Positions 4,231-5,672 of a stretch of DNA of 5,672 nt are shown one piece after another. The position numbers and the translations under genes were made by a program. Source of the stretch: Chryseobacterium sp. UBA6632 (GTDB lineage Bacteria > Bacteroidota > Bacteroidia > Flavobacteriales > Weeksellaceae); assembly GCA_002455915.1 (NCBI GenBank), contig DKLU01000129.1:2194-7865 (forward strand). Reading direction: 5' to 3'. The notes under the pieces are model-generated. The model was not told where the DNA came from. It was given only the letters and a program-made list of their open reading frames with translations, and ran no database searches. Position 1 is the first letter of the stretch, and each line of letters opens with the position of its first letter.

Positions 4231-5672
4231 TTGAAAGATCTGCTTCTTATCACACCGCCTTTTACCCAGCTGAATACTCCTTATCCCGCGACTGCTTATA
4301 TTAAAGGATTTTTAAATACCAAAAATATTTCAAGCTATCAAATCGATTTGGGAATTGAAGTAATTTTAGAATTATTTTCAAAAAGCGGACTTCAGAAAGT
4401 CTTTGATAAAGAAATTGACCTTTCTGCTATTTCAGAAAATTCACAAAGAATTTTTGCCTTGCGCGAAGAATATCTTAAGACGATTGATCAGGTGATCTCT
4501 TTTCTTCAGGGTAAAAACCCGACGCTGGCAAGACAGATCTGCTCTATGAATTTTCTTCCGGAAGCTTCCCGATTCAATCAATTGGATGATATGGAATTTG
4601 CATTCGGTAATATGGGATTACAGGATAAAGCCAAGCATTTGGCGACTTTATACTTAGAAGATCTTTCAGATTATATTGTTGAAAATGTAGATTCAGATTT
4701 TGGATTCAGCAGATATGCGGAACGATTGGGAAAAAGTGCTAATTCTTTTGATGAATTACACGCAAAACTATCCGACAAACAGACTTTTATTGATGATTTC
4801 ACCTTAAAAATTCTTCAAGAAACTCTAGAAAAAGTTCAGCCAAAATTGGTTTGTTTTTCAGTTCCTTTTCCTGGAAATTTATACTCGGGATTTCGATGTG
4901 CGCAATTCATTAAAAAGCATTATCCTCATATTAAAACCGCAATGGGCGGAGGTTTTCCCAACACTGAATTGAGAGAAGTAAAAGATAAAAGAGTTTTTGA
5001 TTTTTTTGATTTTATCACGTTAGACGACGGAGAAGTTCCTCTTGAACTGCTGTGTGAAAATGTATGTAACCCGCATCCTGAGGAAGAACTTCAGTTTAAA
5101 AGAACATTTTTAATTGAAAATCAAGAAGTCGTTTATAAAAACAATGCTAAAAAGCACGATTATAAGCAGGTAGAGGTCGGAACTCCCGATTATACAGATT
5201 TGCAGCTGGATAAATATGTATCTGTTATTGAAATTGCCAACCCAATGCACAGTTTGTGGAGCGATGGAAGATGGAATAAACTAACCATGGCACACGGCTG
5301 CTACTGGGGAAAATGTACTTTTTGCGATATTTCTTTAGACTATATTAAAATTTACGAACCCGTCTCCGCCAGAATTCTGGTAGACCGAATGGAAGAATTG
5401 ATCCAAACGACGGGAGAAACAGGTTTCCATTTTGTAGATGAAGCAGCGCCACCTGCTTTGATGCGGGAAGTCGCTTTGGAGATTTTAAGAAGAAACCTGG
5501 TCGTAACCTGGTGGACGAATATTCGTTTTGAAAAAAGTTTCACACGAGATCTTTGTTTTTTATTAAAACTTTCAGGCTGCGTGGCAGTTTCCGGAGGATT
5601 AGAAGTTGCAAGCGACCGATTATTAAAACTCATCGATAAAGGCGTTTCAGTAGATCAGTTGGCAAAAGTAAC
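4231..5672 (+). CDS. B12-binding-domain-like radical SAM protein (5' part only, truncated by window edge)
   Basis: 480 residues are visible, open to the right edge. The start LLLITPPFTQLNTPYP (4-19) and the segment around 200-290 (KLVCFSVPFPGN, AMGGGFPN, DDGEVPLELL) resemble the N-terminal cobalamin-binding-like domain found in many radical SAM enzymes, but I see no DxHxxG cobalamin motif. A largely helical insert occupies about 50-195. The radical SAM core begins near 350 with HGCYWGKCTFCD. Its cysteines C357, C362 and C365 have CX4CX2C spacing rather than the usual CX3CX2C and would hold the 4Fe-4S cluster. Later core features are FVDEAAPP (about 400) and SGGLEVASDRLL (about 453-464), the latter like the GLES-type strand of MiaB/Elp3-like enzymes. 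The start is TTG: an upstream in-frame stop lies at 4204-4206, the next in-frame ATG comes more than 300 bases later, and the conserved N terminus begins at the TTG. It probably performs radical chemistry on an unknown substrate. It was identified by direct translation. Confidence 0.82.
   Translation, partial: MKDLLLITPPFTQLNTPYPATAYIKGFLNTKNISSYQIDLGIEVILELFSKSGLQKVFDKEIDLSAISENSQRIFALREEYLKTIDQVISFLQGKNPTLARQICSMNFLPEASRFNQLDDMEFAFGNMGLQDKAKHLATLYLEDLSDYIVENVDSDFGFSRYAERLGKSANSFDELHAKLSDKQTFIDDFTLKILQETLEKVQPKLVCFSVPFPGNLYSGFRCAQFIKKHYPHIKTAMGGGFPNTELREVKDKRVFDFFDFITLDDGEVPLELLCENVCNPHPEEELQFKRTFLIENQEVVYKNNAKKHDYKQVEVGTPDYTDLQLDKYVSVIEIANPMHSLWSDGRWNKLTMAHGCYWGKCTFCDISLDYIKIYEPVSARILVDRMEELIQTTGETGFHFVDEAAPPALMREVALEILRRNLVVTWWTNIRFEKSFTRDLCFLLKLSGCVAVSGGLEVASDRLLKLIDKGVSVDQLAKV

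Noticed and set aside
5352..5633. 93-codon minus-strand ORF inside the radical SAM gene
   Set aside because: Lies antisense to the conserved radical SAM core and shows no motif of its own.
1..5672. Mobile elements, CRISPR arrays, tRNA or rRNA genes
   Set aside because: No transposase, integrase, terminal inverted repeats, regularly spaced repeats or recognisable structural RNA sequence was seen. Composition is uniform across the window.

Overview
The window looks like chromosomal DNA from a flavobacterium of the phylum Bacteroidota, most likely Chryseobacterium or a close Weeksellaceae relative. The DNA is AT-rich, there are no clear Shine-Dalgarno sites, two gene starts are preceded by exact TAnnTTTG (-7) elements of the Bacteroidota type, and the gene families are typical of this group. 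The genus assignment rests on family resemblance only; no search was run.

Layout. Positions 1-583 (minus strand) hold the first 194 codons of a large multi-pass membrane glycosyltransferase-like protein of the DUF2723/TMEM260-like family, cut by the left edge. A divergent intergenic region (584-805) carries a promoter facing right. Next come two PLP enzymes on the plus strand. The first (806-1843) is a fold-type II enzyme related to cystathionine beta-synthase and cysteine synthase. The second (1921-3195) is a fold-type I alpha-oxoamine synthase. They are separated by a hairpin terminator and a gap of about 20 bases. After a second strong terminator comes a 10-helix EamA/DMT transporter (3276-4163). 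Last is the 5' part (480 codons) of a B12-binding-like radical SAM protein (4231 to the right edge), which starts at TTG and has a CX4CX2C cluster motif.

How the genes work together. The most informative reading is that the two PLP enzymes form the first two steps of sulfonolipid (capnine/sulfobacin) synthesis. A CapA-type cysteate synthase would make L-cysteate from O-phosphoserine and sulfite. A CapB/SulA-type cysteate fatty-acyltransferase would condense cysteate with a branched acyl thioester to give 3-ketocapnine. These would be the sulfonate counterparts of the start of sphingolipid synthesis. The third step (CapC-type ketoreductase) and N-acylation are not encoded here. Automatic annotation would probably call the pair cysteine synthase plus 8-amino-7-oxononanoate synthase or glycine C-acetyltransferase. 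The DUF2723 protein, the transporter and the radical SAM protein have no demonstrated link to the pathway; they are simply neighbours. No tRNA, rRNA, CRISPR array, insertion sequence or other mobile element was seen, and no stretch over 300 bases lacks a gene.
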